Positions 42,425-51,572 are shown, counted from the stretch's first letter. The stretch is 64,000 nt of DNA from Dermacoccus abyssi (GCF_034541975.1 NZ_JAVYJM010000001.1), one strand, 5' to 3'. The notes: generated from the letters alone by a model not told the origin. Numbers and translations are program-made.

Positions 42425-42474
42425 GATTTTGTAGACGTTCGGCGTCACATACGACGCGCAACGTCTACAGAATC
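42425..42474. repeat. Intergenic inverted repeat between the TetR and carboxyltransferase genes
   Basis: Arms 42425-42446 and 42453-42474 (GATTTTGTAGACGTT and near complement) pair over 22 positions with a T-G wobble and a 2-base internal mismatch, 6-base loop. It may be the terminator of the TetR gene on the minus strand. Confidence 0.55.
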
Positions 42475-42485
42475 AGACATCGTCG

Positions 42486-43052
42486 TCAGGCGAAGGCGGC
42501 GCACAGGGACGCCGCTCCGGCGCGCCCCTCGTCGATCGCTTTCTCGTACGGCTCGCGCAGCATGAGCGCCATCGTTCCTGCGTACGTCACCATGAGGGCA
42601 GACGCCAACGCTTCAGCTCGTTCGCCCGCAATGGGGGTGGCCGTCTCGAGCAGCCGGTCACGCAACAGCGCCGTCTCGAGGTCGAGGATCTCCCGCAGTT
42701 CCGGCGCCGGGTCGGGGAACGCCGCAGCCGTACCGGTGAAAGCGCACCAGCGCTCCGTCATCCGCTCGGACTGGTAGGTGCGCAACGCGTTCCACAGCGC
42801 GAGCACGCGCCCTGCGTCGTCCGGGGCTGCGGCGATCTCGTCGTCCCAGACCTGCTTCCACACCTCGTACCGACGACGCAGAGCCGCCGCGATGAGGCCT
42901 TCCTTGTTCCCGAAGTGTGAGTAGAGGCTGGGCGGCGACGCCCCCGCGGCCTTGAGGATCGTGTCGACGGGCGTGGCGAAGGCACCCTCGACGAACAGCA
43001 GCGCGTCGGCAGCGTCGAGCAGGCGCTCGCGAACGGGTTTGCGGGGTTCCAC
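42486..43052 (-). CDS. TetR-family repressor
   Basis: The 188-residue protein has the TetR HTH at residues 9-55: 'RLLDAADALLFVEGAFATPVDTILKAAGASPPSLYSHFGNKEGLI', and a helical ligand domain with 'ERMTERWCAFTGTAAAFPD'. The palindrome ATAACGTGCGTTAT between it and the divergent betB suggests it controls both itself and the choline genes. BetI, the known choline regulator, is also a TetR protein, so a BetI-like role is plausible. The minus-strand carboxyltransferase genes lie downstream and may be controlled too. Confidence 0.88.
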   Translation of the reverse strand: MEPRKPVRERLLDAADALLFVEGAFATPVDTILKAAGASPPSLYSHFGNKEGLIAAALRRRYEVWKQVWDDEIAAAPDDAGRVLALWNALRTYQSERMTERWCAFTGTAAAFPDPAPELREILDLETALLRDRLLETATPIAGERAEALASALMVTYAGTMALMLREPYEKAIDEGRAGAASLCAAFA

Positions 43053-43063
43053 GGCGCTAGAAT

Positions 43064-43077
43064 ATAACGTGCGTTAT
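43064..43077. promoter_or_regulatory. Candidate TetR operator
   Basis: ATAACG-TG-CGTTAT is a perfect 14-base palindrome in the 74-base gap between the TetR start (43052) and betB (43127). Its AT-rich arms stand out from the GC-rich background. Confidence 0.6.
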
Positions 43078-43126
43078 CGTTGGTCTAGAACGAGCGTTCA
43101 TCACGACGATCAGTGAAGGAGTGACC

Positions 43127-44620
43127 GTGCCCAGCATTTACATCGATGGCGCGTGGGTCGAGGCCGCATCCGGCGAGACCCGTGAGATCACCTGCCCCGC
43201 CGACGGATCCCACGTCATCACGGTGAGCGAAGGCGCCCAGGCGGACGCGCAGAAGGCCATCGCGGCCGCCCGCCGCACGTTCGACGACGGCGCCTGGTCC
43301 GCGACGCCCGCCAAGGAGCGCGGCGCCATTCTCGACAAGCTCGCCGACCTGCTCGAGCGCGACAAGGACAAGGTCGCCCGAGTCGAGTCGCAGGACACCG
43401 GCAAGCGCTTCGTCGAGTCCCAGTACGACATGGACGACATCATCGGCGTCTTCCGTCACTTCGCCGCTCTGGCCGACAAGGAGGCCGGCCGCGTCGTCGA
43501 CACCGGCATGCCCAACGTCGCGAGCCGCGTCGTCACCGAACCGGTCGGCGTCTGCTCGCTCATCACGCCGTGGAACTACCCCCTGCTGCAGACGGCCTGG
43601 AAGATCGCCCCGGCCATCGCTGCCGGCAACACCTTCGTCCTCAAGCCCGCCGAGCTGACGCCGCAGAGCTCGATGTGGCTCATGGACGCCCTCGCCGAGG
43701 CGGGCCTCCCCGCCGGCGTCGCGAACCTCGTCACCGGGCCCGGCGCCACGGTCGGATCCGAGATGACGACGAACGAGGACGTCGACCTCGTCAGCTTCAC
43801 CGGCGGCCTCGTCACCGGCCGCGCGATCATGGCAGCGGCCGCACCGACCGTCAAGAAGATCGCCCTCGAACTCGGCGGCAAGAACCCCAACGTCCTGTTC
43901 GCCGACGCCGACATCCCGGCCGCCATCGACAACGCCCTGACGGCAGTCTTCCTCGACTCCGGCCAGGTCTGCTCGGCCGGAACGCGCCTCGTCGTCGAGG
44001 AGTCCATCCACGACGAGGTGGTCACCGAACTCGTGCGCCGCGCCGAACTCATCCGCCTCGGCGGCCCGTTCGACGACAACGCCGAGACCGGGCCGCTCAT
44101 CAGCGAAGCCCACCTCGAGAAGGTCGACACCTACGTCAGGGAAGCCATCGAGGACGGCGCGAAGCTGCTCACCGGCGGCAAGCGCGGCGAGGGCGAGCTC
44201 GCGAAGGGCTCCTACTACCTGCCGACGATCCTCGACGGTTGCGACAGCTCGATGCGCTGCGTCCACGACGAGTCCTTCGGCCCCGTGCTCACCGTCGAGA
44301 CGTTCTCCGGCGACGACGCCAAGGCCGCCGAGGACGCCGCCGTCGCCATCGCGAACGACACGATCTACGGCCTGGCCGGCGCCGTCTGGACGCAGAACGC
44401 CGGGCGTGCCGAGCGCATGGCGCGCCGCCTGCGTCACGGAACCGTGTGGATCAACGACTACCACCCCTACGTGCCGCAGGCCGAGTGGGGCGGCATGAAG
44501 CAGAGCGGTATCGGCCGCGAGCTCGGCGAGCACGGACTCGGCGAGTACCTCGAGACCAAGCACATCTGGCACAACATCGACCCCGCACCGGCCGACTGGT
44601 TCAGCGGCCGCGAGGGCTGA
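43127..44620 (+). CDS. betB: Betaine aldehyde dehydrogenase
   Basis: Oxidises betaine aldehyde to glycine betaine with NAD(P)+. The 497-residue ALDH has 'VITEPVGVCSLITPWNYPLL'-type cofactor region, the Glu motif 'ALELGGKNPNV', the catalytic Cys in 'DSGQVCSAGTRLVVEE' and the C-terminal 'WGGMKQSGIGRELGEHGLGEYLETKHIW'. The GTG at 43127 follows AGGAG by 5 bases; a GTG at 43121 is less suited. Its neighbours betA and betT fix the substrate as betaine aldehyde. Confidence 0.93.
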   Translation: MPSIYIDGAWVEAASGETREITCPADGSHVITVSEGAQADAQKAIAAARRTFDDGAWSATPAKERGAILDKLADLLERDKDKVARVESQDTGKRFVESQYDMDDIIGVFRHFAALADKEAGRVVDTGMPNVASRVVTEPVGVCSLITPWNYPLLQTAWKIAPAIAAGNTFVLKPAELTPQSSMWLMDALAEAGLPAGVANLVTGPGATVGSEMTTNEDVDLVSFTGGLVTGRAIMAAAAPTVKKIALELGGKNPNVLFADADIPAAIDNALTAVFLDSGQVCSAGTRLVVEESIHDEVVTELVRRAELIRLGGPFDDNAETGPLISEAHLEKVDTYVREAIEDGAKLLTGGKRGEGELAKGSYYLPTILDGCDSSMRCVHDESFGPVLTVETFSGDDAKAAEDAAVAIANDTIYGLAGAVWTQNAGRAERMARRLRHGTVWINDYHPYVPQAEWGGMKQSGIGRELGEHGLGEYLETKHIWHNIDPAPADWFSGREG

Positions 44621-44691
44621 CCCGCCCCCCGAGCAGCACACATATCGCACCCGGTGAGGTTCGCCCCGTCGAACCAACCATCCGCTTTCAG

Positions 44692-44732
44692 GTCCTCGAA
44701 CGAACTCTGTGGGGCAGGGTTCGTTCGAGGAC
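44692..44732 (+). other. Hairpin in the betB-betA gap
   Basis: GTCCTCGAACGAAC (44692-44705) pairs perfectly over 14 bp with 44719-44732, 13-base loop. It lies in the 144-base gap before the betA ribosome site. It may be a partial terminator, RNA-processing site or mRNA stabiliser that adjusts betA relative to betB. Confidence 0.55.
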
Positions 44733-44764
44733 GACCATGTGAGAACACAAGGAGATTCATCTCG

Positions 44765-46507
44765 ATGAAGACGCGTTACGACTACGTCATCGTCGGTGGC
44801 GGCTCGGCCGGCTCCGCGCTGGCCAACCGCCTCTCGGCCGACTCGAACACGAGCGTTCTCGTGCTCGAGGCCGGGCGCGCCGACTTCAAGATCGACCCGC
44901 TCATCCACATGCCCGCCGCGCTCATGTTCCCCAGCGGCAACCCGCTCTACGACTGGCGCTACGAGAGCGACCCGGAGCCCTTCATGGGTGGTCGGCGCGT
45001 CGCGCACACCCGCGGCAAGGTGCTCGGTGGCTCCAGCTCGATCAACGGCATGATCTTCCAGCGCGGCAACCGAGGCGACTACGACAAGTGGGCCACGTTC
45101 GCCGGCATGGAGGACTGGGACTACGCCCACTGCCTGCCCTACTTCAAGCGCATGGAGACGACGCTCGCGGGCGCCGACGCCTGGCGCGGCGGTTCCGGTC
45201 CCCTCACGCTCGAGCGCGGCCCGGCCACCTCTCCCCTGTTCCAGGCCTTCTTCGAGGCCACCCAGCAGGCCGGCTACGCCCCGACGGATGACGTCAACGG
45301 CTACCGCCAGGAGGGCTTCGCACCCTTCGACCACACGACGAAGAACGGCTCGCGCATGAGCGCGTCCCGCTCCTACTTGTGGCCGGTCAAGAACCGCAAG
45401 AACCTCGACATCGCGACGCTCGCCTTCGTCACGAACCTGCGCTGGGACGGCAACCGCGTCACCGGCGTCGACTTCGTGCGCGGCGGTCGCCGCAAGCACT
45501 CCGTCGAAGCCGGCGAGGTGATCCTGTGTGGTGGCGCGTTCAACACGCCGCAGCTGCTGCAGCTCTCGGGCGTCGGCAACCCCGAGGTCCTCGCGGCCGC
45601 GGGCGTCGAGACCCGCGTCGACCTGCCGGGCGTCGGCGAGAACCTCCAGGACCACCTCGAGGTCTACCTCCAGCACGAGTCGGTGCAGCCGGTTTCCATC
45701 CAGCCCTGGCTCAAGAAGTGGAAGGCGCCCTACATCGGCGCGCAGTGGCTCTTCGCCAACGCCGGTGTCGGCGCCTCGAACCACTTCGAGGCGGGCGGCT
45801 TCATCCGTACGAACGAAGAGGTTCAGTACCCGAACCTCATGTTCCACTTCCTTCCGGTCGCAGTGCGTTACGACGGCACGGGCGGCGGTCACGAGCACGG
45901 CTACCAGGTGCACATCGGCCCGATGAACTCCGACGTGCGCGGCCACGTGCGCATCACGAGCAACGACCCGAAGAAGCACCCGAGCATCCTGTTCAACTAC
46001 CTGTCGACCGAGCGCGACCGCCGCGAGTGGGTCGAGGTCGTGCGCGCCGCGCGCCACATCCTCAGCCAGCCCGCGTTCTCGCCGTTCGACGGTGGCGAGA
46101 TCTCCCCCGGAAGCGCCGTCCAGACGGACGAGGAGATCATCGACTGGATCGCGAAGGACGCCGAGACGGCCCTGCACCCCTCGTGCTCGGCCAAGATGGG
46201 CACCGACGAGATGTCCGTCGTCGACCCGAACTCGATGCGCGTGCACGGCACCGAGGGCCTGCGGGTCGCCGACGCGTCGGTCTTCCCGAGCATCACGAAC
46301 GGCAACATCTACGCGCCGGTCATGATGGTGGCCGAGCGTGCCGCCGACCTCATCGCCGGCAACACGATGCTCGCTCCGGAGAACCCGCCCACCTACCGTG
46401 CCAAGGCCGGTATGCCGCTCTACCCCGAGGGCGACCCGCGCAACGACGCCTGGGACGCCAAGAGCGAGATCCCGAGCGCTGCCGCCATCGTGGGAGAGCC
46501 GCGATGA
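44765..46507 (+). CDS. betA: Choline dehydrogenase (GMC oxidoreductase)
   Basis: Oxidises choline to betaine aldehyde. The 580-residue FAD protein has the Rossmann start 'DYVIVGGGSAGSALANRLS', GMC signature 1 'GKVLGGSSSINGMIFQRGNRGDYDKW' and signature 2 'VILCGGAFNTPQLLQLSGVG'. The catalytic region is 'LHPSCSAKMG', with 'GNIYAPVMMVAERAADLI' after it. Start ATG 44765 has AAGGAG 9-10 bases upstream. The stop overlaps the transporter start as ATGA. Confidence 0.94.
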   Translation: MKTRYDYVIVGGGSAGSALANRLSADSNTSVLVLEAGRADFKIDPLIHMPAALMFPSGNPLYDWRYESDPEPFMGGRRVAHTRGKVLGGSSSINGMIFQRGNRGDYDKWATFAGMEDWDYAHCLPYFKRMETTLAGADAWRGGSGPLTLERGPATSPLFQAFFEATQQAGYAPTDDVNGYRQEGFAPFDHTTKNGSRMSASRSYLWPVKNRKNLDIATLAFVTNLRWDGNRVTGVDFVRGGRRKHSVEAGEVILCGGAFNTPQLLQLSGVGNPEVLAAAGVETRVDLPGVGENLQDHLEVYLQHESVQPVSIQPWLKKWKAPYIGAQWLFANAGVGASNHFEAGGFIRTNEEVQYPNLMFHFLPVAVRYDGTGGGHEHGYQVHIGPMNSDVRGHVRITSNDPKKHPSILFNYLSTERDRREWVEVVRAARHILSQPAFSPFDGGEISPGSAVQTDEEIIDWIAKDAETALHPSCSAKMGTDEMSVVDPNSMRVHGTEGLRVADASVFPSITNGNIYAPVMMVAERAADLIAGNTMLAPENPPTYRAKAGMPLYPEGDPRNDAWDAKSEIPSAAAIVGEPR

Positions 46508-48540
46508 GCTCGGTGACGCCCGCCCCCGACGCCGAGGTCGAAACACCCGGCGAAGCCCGGATCAAGCCTGTCGTCCTGTGGACCACGGCCGTGTTCATCG
46601 CGGTCGTGGCCGGGTGGGCCCTCATCGACCCGAAGGGGGCCGAGAGCCAGCTCGGCACGGTCGTCGAGTGGATGGGTGGCTGGTTCGGCTGGTTCTACAT
46701 CGCCCTGGCGACGATCGTCCTGTTCTTCGTCGTGTACCTGGCGCTGCGCTTTGGTCGCATCCGTCTCGGGCACGACCACGACCGTCCTGAGTACTCGACG
46801 TTCGCCTGGGCGAGCATGCTGTTCGCCGCCGGCATCGGCACGGACCTCATGTTCTTCGCCGTCGCCGAACCTGCGTCGCAGTACCTCGCACCGCCGCAGG
46901 GCAAGGGCGAAACGCTCGACGCCGCGCGTGAGGGCACGGTGTGGACCCTGTTCCACTACGGCATCACCGGCTGGGGCATGTACACGCTCATGGGTATCGC
47001 CCTCGGCTACTTCGCCCACCGCAAGGGCCTGCCGCTCGCGGTGCGTTCGGCGCTCTACCCGCTGTTCGGCAAGCGCATCAACGGCGGCATCGGCAACGCG
47101 GTCGACATCGCCACCGTGCTCGGCACGATCTTCGGTGTGGCGACCAGCCTCGGCATCGGCGTCGTCATGCTCAACGTCGGTCTCGACCTGCTGTTCGGCA
47201 TCGACCAGGGCGTGCCCGCTCAGATCGGTCTCGTTGTCGTCGCCGTCGTCACCGCGACGATCTCCGCGACGTCGGGCATCGACAAGGGCATCCGCATCCT
47301 CAGCCAGCTCAACGTCCTCCTCGCGCTGTTCCTCGCGGGTTGGGTGCTCGTCTTCGGCGACACCCGCTTCCTCCTGCGCGCGGCGACGATGAACGTCGGT
47401 GACTTCGTCAACCTCTTCCCGGGCATGACGCTCGACACGATGGCGTACGACTACCCGGGCGAGTGGATGAACCTGTGGACCCTGTTCTTCTGGGCCTGGT
47501 GGATCGCCTGGGCAAGCTTCGTCGGCATGTTCCTGGCCCGCATCTCGAAGGGCCGCACGATCGGCCAGTTCGTCGTGGGCACGCTGACGATCCCGTTCCT
47601 CTACATCGTCATGTGGGTGACGATGTTCGGTAACACCGCGATCAAGCGGATCATGGACGGTGACAAGGCCTTCGGCGACGCCGCGATCAACACGCCGGAA
47701 TCCGGTTTCTACCAGCTGCTCCAGCAGTTCCCGGCGGCAACGTTCATCATCGGTCTGGCCACGTTCGTCGGCCTGCTGTTCTACGTGACGTCCGCCGACT
47801 CCGGCGCCCTCGTCATGGCGAACCTCAGCTCCGACCTGCCGGACGCCGAGACCGACGCCAAGCCGTGGGTGCGTGTCCTGTGGGCCGCCGCGACCGGCGT
47901 GCTGACCATCGCGATGCTCATCGTCGGCGGTATCACCGCGCTGCAGTACGCGACGATCGTCATGGGTCTGCCGTTCGCCTTCGTCATGATCCTCGTGATG
48001 ATCGGTATCCACCGTGCGCTGACCGGCGAACAGCGGCACGCCAGCGCGATGCTGGACTCGCTGCGCTCGGGCACGATCGGTGCGCCGCCGGCCGCGAACG
48101 GCTCGTGGAAGAACCGCCTCGCGCGTCAGTTCGGCAGTGTGTCTGCGAAGGCCACGGAGGAACGCATGGACGAGGTCGTCGTCCCGGCTCTCGAGGAGGT
48201 CGTCGCCGAACTGCGTGAGCGAGGCGTCAACGCCGAGCTCGAGCACCTGGCGCAGCCGACCAAGCAGCTACGCCGTTCGGTGACCCTCACCGTGCACGCG
48301 GCCGACCCGCGCGCCGAGGACTTCCACTACACGAGCCAGATCCGCAGCATCAAGGTCGCGTCCTACGGCGCGCGCATGATCGAGGCGGACGACATCTCGT
48401 GCCAGCTCGAGGTCGTTGTCCCCGGCGGTGGCGCGTACGACGTGCTCACCTACTCCAAGGAAGAGATCGCGCACGACGTGCTCGACCACTACACGTGGTG
48501 GCTGAACACGAACGCCACGGTCGCCCAGGAAACCGAGTGA
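46504..48540 (+). CDS. betT: BCCT-family choline/betaine transporter
   Basis: Sodium- or proton-coupled uptake of choline or betaine. The 678-residue protein has 12 membrane segments. Family motifs are 'FAWASMLFAAGIGTDLMFFAVAEPASQYLAPP', 'FHYGITGWGMYTLMGIALGYFAHRKGLP' and 'FFWAWWIAWASFVGMFLARISKGRTIGQF', which include the Trp box of the binding site. A C-terminal cytosolic domain of about 150 residues follows ('MDEVVVPALEEVVAELRERGVNAELEH'), as in BetT, where it senses osmotic change. Coupling to betA by ATGA supports choline as substrate. Confidence 0.93.
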   Translation: MSSVTPAPDAEVETPGEARIKPVVLWTTAVFIAVVAGWALIDPKGAESQLGTVVEWMGGWFGWFYIALATIVLFFVVYLALRFGRIRLGHDHDRPEYSTFAWASMLFAAGIGTDLMFFAVAEPASQYLAPPQGKGETLDAAREGTVWTLFHYGITGWGMYTLMGIALGYFAHRKGLPLAVRSALYPLFGKRINGGIGNAVDIATVLGTIFGVATSLGIGVVMLNVGLDLLFGIDQGVPAQIGLVVVAVVTATISATSGIDKGIRILSQLNVLLALFLAGWVLVFGDTRFLLRAATMNVGDFVNLFPGMTLDTMAYDYPGEWMNLWTLFFWAWWIAWASFVGMFLARISKGRTIGQFVVGTLTIPFLYIVMWVTMFGNTAIKRIMDGDKAFGDAAINTPESGFYQLLQQFPAATFIIGLATFVGLLFYVTSADSGALVMANLSSDLPDAETDAKPWVRVLWAAATGVLTIAMLIVGGITALQYATIVMGLPFAFVMILVMIGIHRALTGEQRHASAMLDSLRSGTIGAPPAANGSWKNRLARQFGSVSAKATEERMDEVVVPALEEVVAELRERGVNAELEHLAQPTKQLRRSVTLTVHAADPRAEDFHYTSQIRSIKVASYGARMIEADDISCQLEVVVPGGGAYDVLTYSKEEIAHDVLDHYTWWLNTNATVAQETE

Positions 48541-48557
48541 CCATCGGCTGACGCACG

Positions 48558-48598
48558 AAGGCGGCGGGTACCGGATCTGATCCGGTACCCGCCGCCTT
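48558..48598. terminator. Bidirectional hairpin between betT and hemQ
   Basis: AAGGCGGCGGGTACCGGAT (48558-48576) pairs perfectly over 19 bp with 48580-48598, loop CTG. It separates convergent genes. Confidence 0.85.
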
Positions 48599-48623
48599 TG
48601 TCGTGCTGAACAGGCTCGGCGGG

Positions 48624-49373
48624 TCAGCGCATGCGCGCGACGAACTCGCTCATCGTGATCTGCGGGCCGGAGAAGAACGGCGTCTCCTCGCGCACGTGAC
48701 GACGAGCCTCCGTGTACCGCATCTCGCGCATGAGGTCGAGGATGCGGTACATCTCGTCTGCCTCGAAGGCGAGGATCCACTCGTAGTCACCCATGCCGAA
48801 CGAGGCGATCGTGTTGGCGCGCACGTCCGGGTACTCGCGGGCGGCCATGCCGTGGTCGTGAAGCATCTTCTTGCGGTCCTCGTCGGGCAGCAGGTACCAG
48901 TCGTTGCTGCGCACGAACGGGTAGACGCAGATGTACTTGCGCGGCGTCTCCTCGGCCATGAACGCCGGAATGTGGCCGCGGTTGAACTCGGCCACGCGGT
49001 GCATCGCGACGTTCGACCAGTACGGCTCGAGGTGACGGCCGAGGTCGGTGGCGAGGAAGCCCGAGTAGGCCTTCTGCAGCTCGTCGATCGACTCGCCGTG
49101 CCACCAGATCATGAGGTCGGCCTCGGCGCGGAAGCCGGAGAGGTTGTACGTGCCGCGCACGGTCACGCCCTTGCCCGCGAGCGAGTCGAGGTACTCGTCT
49201 GCCTCACGCGCGATGGCCTCACGGTCGCCGTCGACCTTGTCGACGATGGTGAAGACCGACCACATCGCGTAGATGCGGGAAGCGTTGATGCGGTCGACCG
49301 TGACGTGCTTCGGCTCGGGGCGCGAACTCGTCTTCTCGGGGTTCTGCGGGTTCTCCGGCTGCGGGGTGGTCAC
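48624..49373 (-). CDS. hemQ: Coproheme decarboxylase HemQ (ChdC)
   Basis: Final step of the coproporphyrin pathway: oxidative decarboxylation of coproheme to haem b. The 249-residue protein has the chlorite-dismutase-like fold with 'SRIYAMWSVFTIVDK', 'DLMIWWHGESIDELQKAYSGF', 'RKYICVYPFVRSNDWYLLPDEDR' with the Tyr used as a radical, and 'KMLHDHGMAAREYPDVRANTIASFGMGDYEWILAFE' with the proximal His. The first 25 residues are polar and probably disordered. The start is a GTG with AAGGAG upstream. It follows hemY by 47 bases. Confidence 0.95.
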   Translation of the reverse strand: MTTPQPENPQNPEKTSSRPEPKHVTVDRINASRIYAMWSVFTIVDKVDGDREAIAREADEYLDSLAGKGVTVRGTYNLSGFRAEADLMIWWHGESIDELQKAYSGFLATDLGRHLEPYWSNVAMHRVAEFNRGHIPAFMAEETPRKYICVYPFVRSNDWYLLPDEDRKKMLHDHGMAAREYPDVRANTIASFGMGDYEWILAFEADEMYRILDLMREMRYTEARRHVREETPFFSGPQITMSEFVARMR

Positions 49374-49420
49374 CGTGATTCTCCTTCGGGTGCGTGCTTG
49401 TTCGGAACAGGTTCGGGGGC

Positions 49421-50866
49421 TCAGGCGAGCGCGTCTTGAGCGGCGAGGTCGTCGAGGACGCGGTCGGCGGCGGCGCGCGCCGTGGCGACACAGGCGGGGA
49501 TGCCGACGCCGTCAAGGGCCGCCCCGGCGACGTCGAGGGCGGGCAGCCGCGTGAGGTCGTCACGGATGCGTCGGACACGCTCGACGTGGCCGAGGGCGTA
49601 CTGCGGCAGACCGTTCGTCCAGCGCTGGACGTGTGCGTCGAGCGGGGCGGGAAGGTCGAGACCGGTCGCCTCGCCTAGGTCGTCCAAGCCGAGGGCAAGG
49701 AGTTCGTCGTCGGCATGATCGAGGACGGCCTCGTCGCGATGGCGCCCCATCGACACGCGTACGTAGGCCACGTCCGGCGCGGCCTCGGCGAGCCACGGCC
49801 ACTTGACGCTGGAGAAGGTCGAGGCCTTGATCGTGCGTCCGTCCACCGGAGGGACGAGGAAGCCCGTTCCCTCGGGAAGGCTCGCGTGGACGGAGGCCGG
49901 GAAGGCGTAGGTGACGATCGCCATCGTGGCGTACTCGATGCCGCCGAGCGCGTCCGAGGCTTCGGGCGCGATGGCCGCGAGCAGGCGGGCGGCTGCGGGC
50001 GCCGCCGTCGTGACGATGACGCCGTCGGCCTCGTGCGGTTCGGGCAGACCGTCCCGTTCGACTTCGAGGTGCCACGTGCCGCGATGGCCGAGCGAGCGGC
50101 GCAGCTCGGTGACGCGCGCACTGGTGACGACGTCCACGCCGCGATCGGCGAGACCGGCGCGAAGCGCTTCGGGCAGCGATCCCATGCCGTCAGTGGGCGC
50201 CCCGAACACCTGCCGTGTGTCGTTCGACGAGACCGCCGACGAAGCGGCCCGGGCGGCCTCGGTGAGGCGCCGGCCGTCGCGCAGGGCCTTGAAGAGCGGA
50301 GGCACACAGGCACGGGCCGAGAGCTCGCGGGCGTTGCCTGCATAGACCCCGCCGAGCAGTGGCTCGACCATGCGGTCGACGACGGCGGCGCCGAGGGCCT
50401 GCTCGACAGCGTCACCGACGCTGATGTCGGCCAGGTCATCTGCGTTGTCACCAGCTTCGGAACGGGGCACCGAGATTTCGACCGGACGCTCGTCGGCGGC
50501 ACGAGCCACCTCGTCGTCGGAGAGCAGCCCGCGGGCCGACTCGGGCTCTGACGGAATGCCCATGAGTGTGCCTGCAGGCAGCGCCTCGAGCGAGCCGCGG
50601 GACCACAGGAGGGCCGGGAAACGTTGGGGGTGAACGGCCTCGACGCCGAGCTCGGCGAGCAGGTCGACCACCTCGGGGCGGCGCCAGAGGGCCGACTCGG
50701 CACCGACATCGACGCGGTGCCCGGCGATCTCCTCCTGGCGCAATTTGCCGCCCACGCGCTCGTCGGCTTCGAAGACGGTGATCTTCCACGAGGGCGCCGT
50801 CGTCGCGAGATGCCACGCGGCGACGAGACCGCTCACTCCACCACCGACGATCGCGACCGACTTCAT
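49421..50866 (-). CDS. hemY: Coproporphyrinogen III oxidase HemY (CgoX)
   Basis: FAD enzyme that oxidises coproporphyrinogen III to coproporphyrin III in Gram-positive haem synthesis. The 481-residue protein has the dinucleotide fold 'KSVAIVGGGVSGLVAAWHLATT', 'VFEADERVGGKLRQEEIAGHRVDVGAES' and a C-terminal 'ALDGVGIPACVATARAAADRVL'. It lacks the longer extension of mitochondrial protoporphyrinogen oxidases. hemQ directly follows, which supports the coproporphyrin reading. The HemG name is used for an unrelated protein, so HemY is preferred. Confidence 0.93.
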   Translation of the reverse strand: MKSVAIVGGGVSGLVAAWHLATTAPSWKITVFEADERVGGKLRQEEIAGHRVDVGAESALWRRPEVVDLLAELGVEAVHPQRFPALLWSRGSLEALPAGTLMGIPSEPESARGLLSDDEVARAADERPVEISVPRSEAGDNADDLADISVGDAVEQALGAAVVDRMVEPLLGGVYAGNARELSARACVPPLFKALRDGRRLTEAARAASSAVSSNDTRQVFGAPTDGMGSLPEALRAGLADRGVDVVTSARVTELRRSLGHRGTWHLEVERDGLPEPHEADGVIVTTAAPAAARLLAAIAPEASDALGGIEYATMAIVTYAFPASVHASLPEGTGFLVPPVDGRTIKASTFSSVKWPWLAEAAPDVAYVRVSMGRHRDEAVLDHADDELLALGLDDLGEATGLDLPAPLDAHVQRWTNGLPQYALGHVERVRRIRDDLTRLPALDVAGAALDGVGIPACVATARAAADRVLDDLAAQDALA

Positions 50867-50984
50867 GCTCCCAGTTTCCCACTCTCAGCGCGGGTGGGGG
50901 TCGCCGGGGCGGCGCGTTGGGGGCAAGTCGTGACGTTGGTCCCGACTCGGGCGGCAGCGACCCACCAGGGAGCGACGGGTGCGG

Positions 50985-51518
50985 CTACTCCCCCGTACTT
51001 CCGTCGACGGCCTGACGCAGGAGGTCGGCGTGACCGTTGTGCCGCGCGTACTCCTCGATCATGTGCACGAGGATCCACCGGAGGCTCACTGTTCCTTCGT
51101 CCTCCCGAGGGTTGACGGCGAGGGCGTCCAGACCGGCGTCGTGGGCGAGGGCTTCGTCGACGATACGGTCACTGACCGCGACGGCGTCGTCGAACCACGC
51201 CCACAGCTGTTCCTGGGAGTGATCGGCCGCGTGCTCCCACGCCCAGTCCACACCGGCTCCGTGGGAGTGCGCGAGCCAATCGGGGCGCTCGATGCCGCCC
51301 GCGAAGGTGAGGTTGAACCAACCTGCCTCCACCATCGTGAGGTGCAGCATCAGCCCGGCGAGCGTCATGCCCGTCGGGGGCAGGGCCCGACGCAACTGCT
51401 CGTCGTCGAGGCCGGAGCACTTCCACCGCAGCGTGTCGCGGTGGTGCTCGAGCATCCCGCGCAGCGTGGCGACCTCGTCGCCCTGCACCGGCGCCCAGCG
51501 CCTTTCGTCAGCCGACAT
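50985..51518 (-). CDS. DinB-superfamily (DUF664) protein
   Basis: The 177-residue protein has a four-helix DinB pattern with metal-type residues: 'LMLHLTMVEAGWFN', 'VSLRWILVHMIEEYARHNGHADLLRQ', the last with His-x3-Glu-x3-His-like spacing ('HMIEEYARHNGHAD'). Members are metal-dependent enzymes such as thiol transferases; the role here is unknown. The ATG at 51518 follows AGGTGG by 7 bases; an ATG at 51536 is less well placed. No other thiol gene is near. Confidence 0.8.
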   Translation of the reverse strand: MSADERRWAPVQGDEVATLRGMLEHHRDTLRWKCSGLDDEQLRRALPPTGMTLAGLMLHLTMVEAGWFNLTFAGGIERPDWLAHSHGAGVDWAWEHAADHSQEQLWAWFDDAVAVSDRIVDEALAHDAGLDALAVNPREDEGTVSLRWILVHMIEEYARHNGHADLLRQAVDGSTGE

Positions 51519-51572
51519 CGCTGAACCACCTGTCATCTCGGGCGCTCCGCTCTCCTCGTCAACGACGTCACC

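Noticed and set aside
45379..46503. A long N-terminal extension of the betT frame back into betA
   Set aside because: The extension overlaps betA out of frame and is Arg-rich; BCCT homology begins after the ATG at 46504, which overlaps the betA stop.
43085..46546. A 1153-codon open frame on the minus strand over betB and betA
   Set aside because: It lies antisense to two clear enzymes with strong GC-codon bias, which opens long false frames. Its translation is low-complexity Arg/Asp/Val/Gly-rich and matches nothing.
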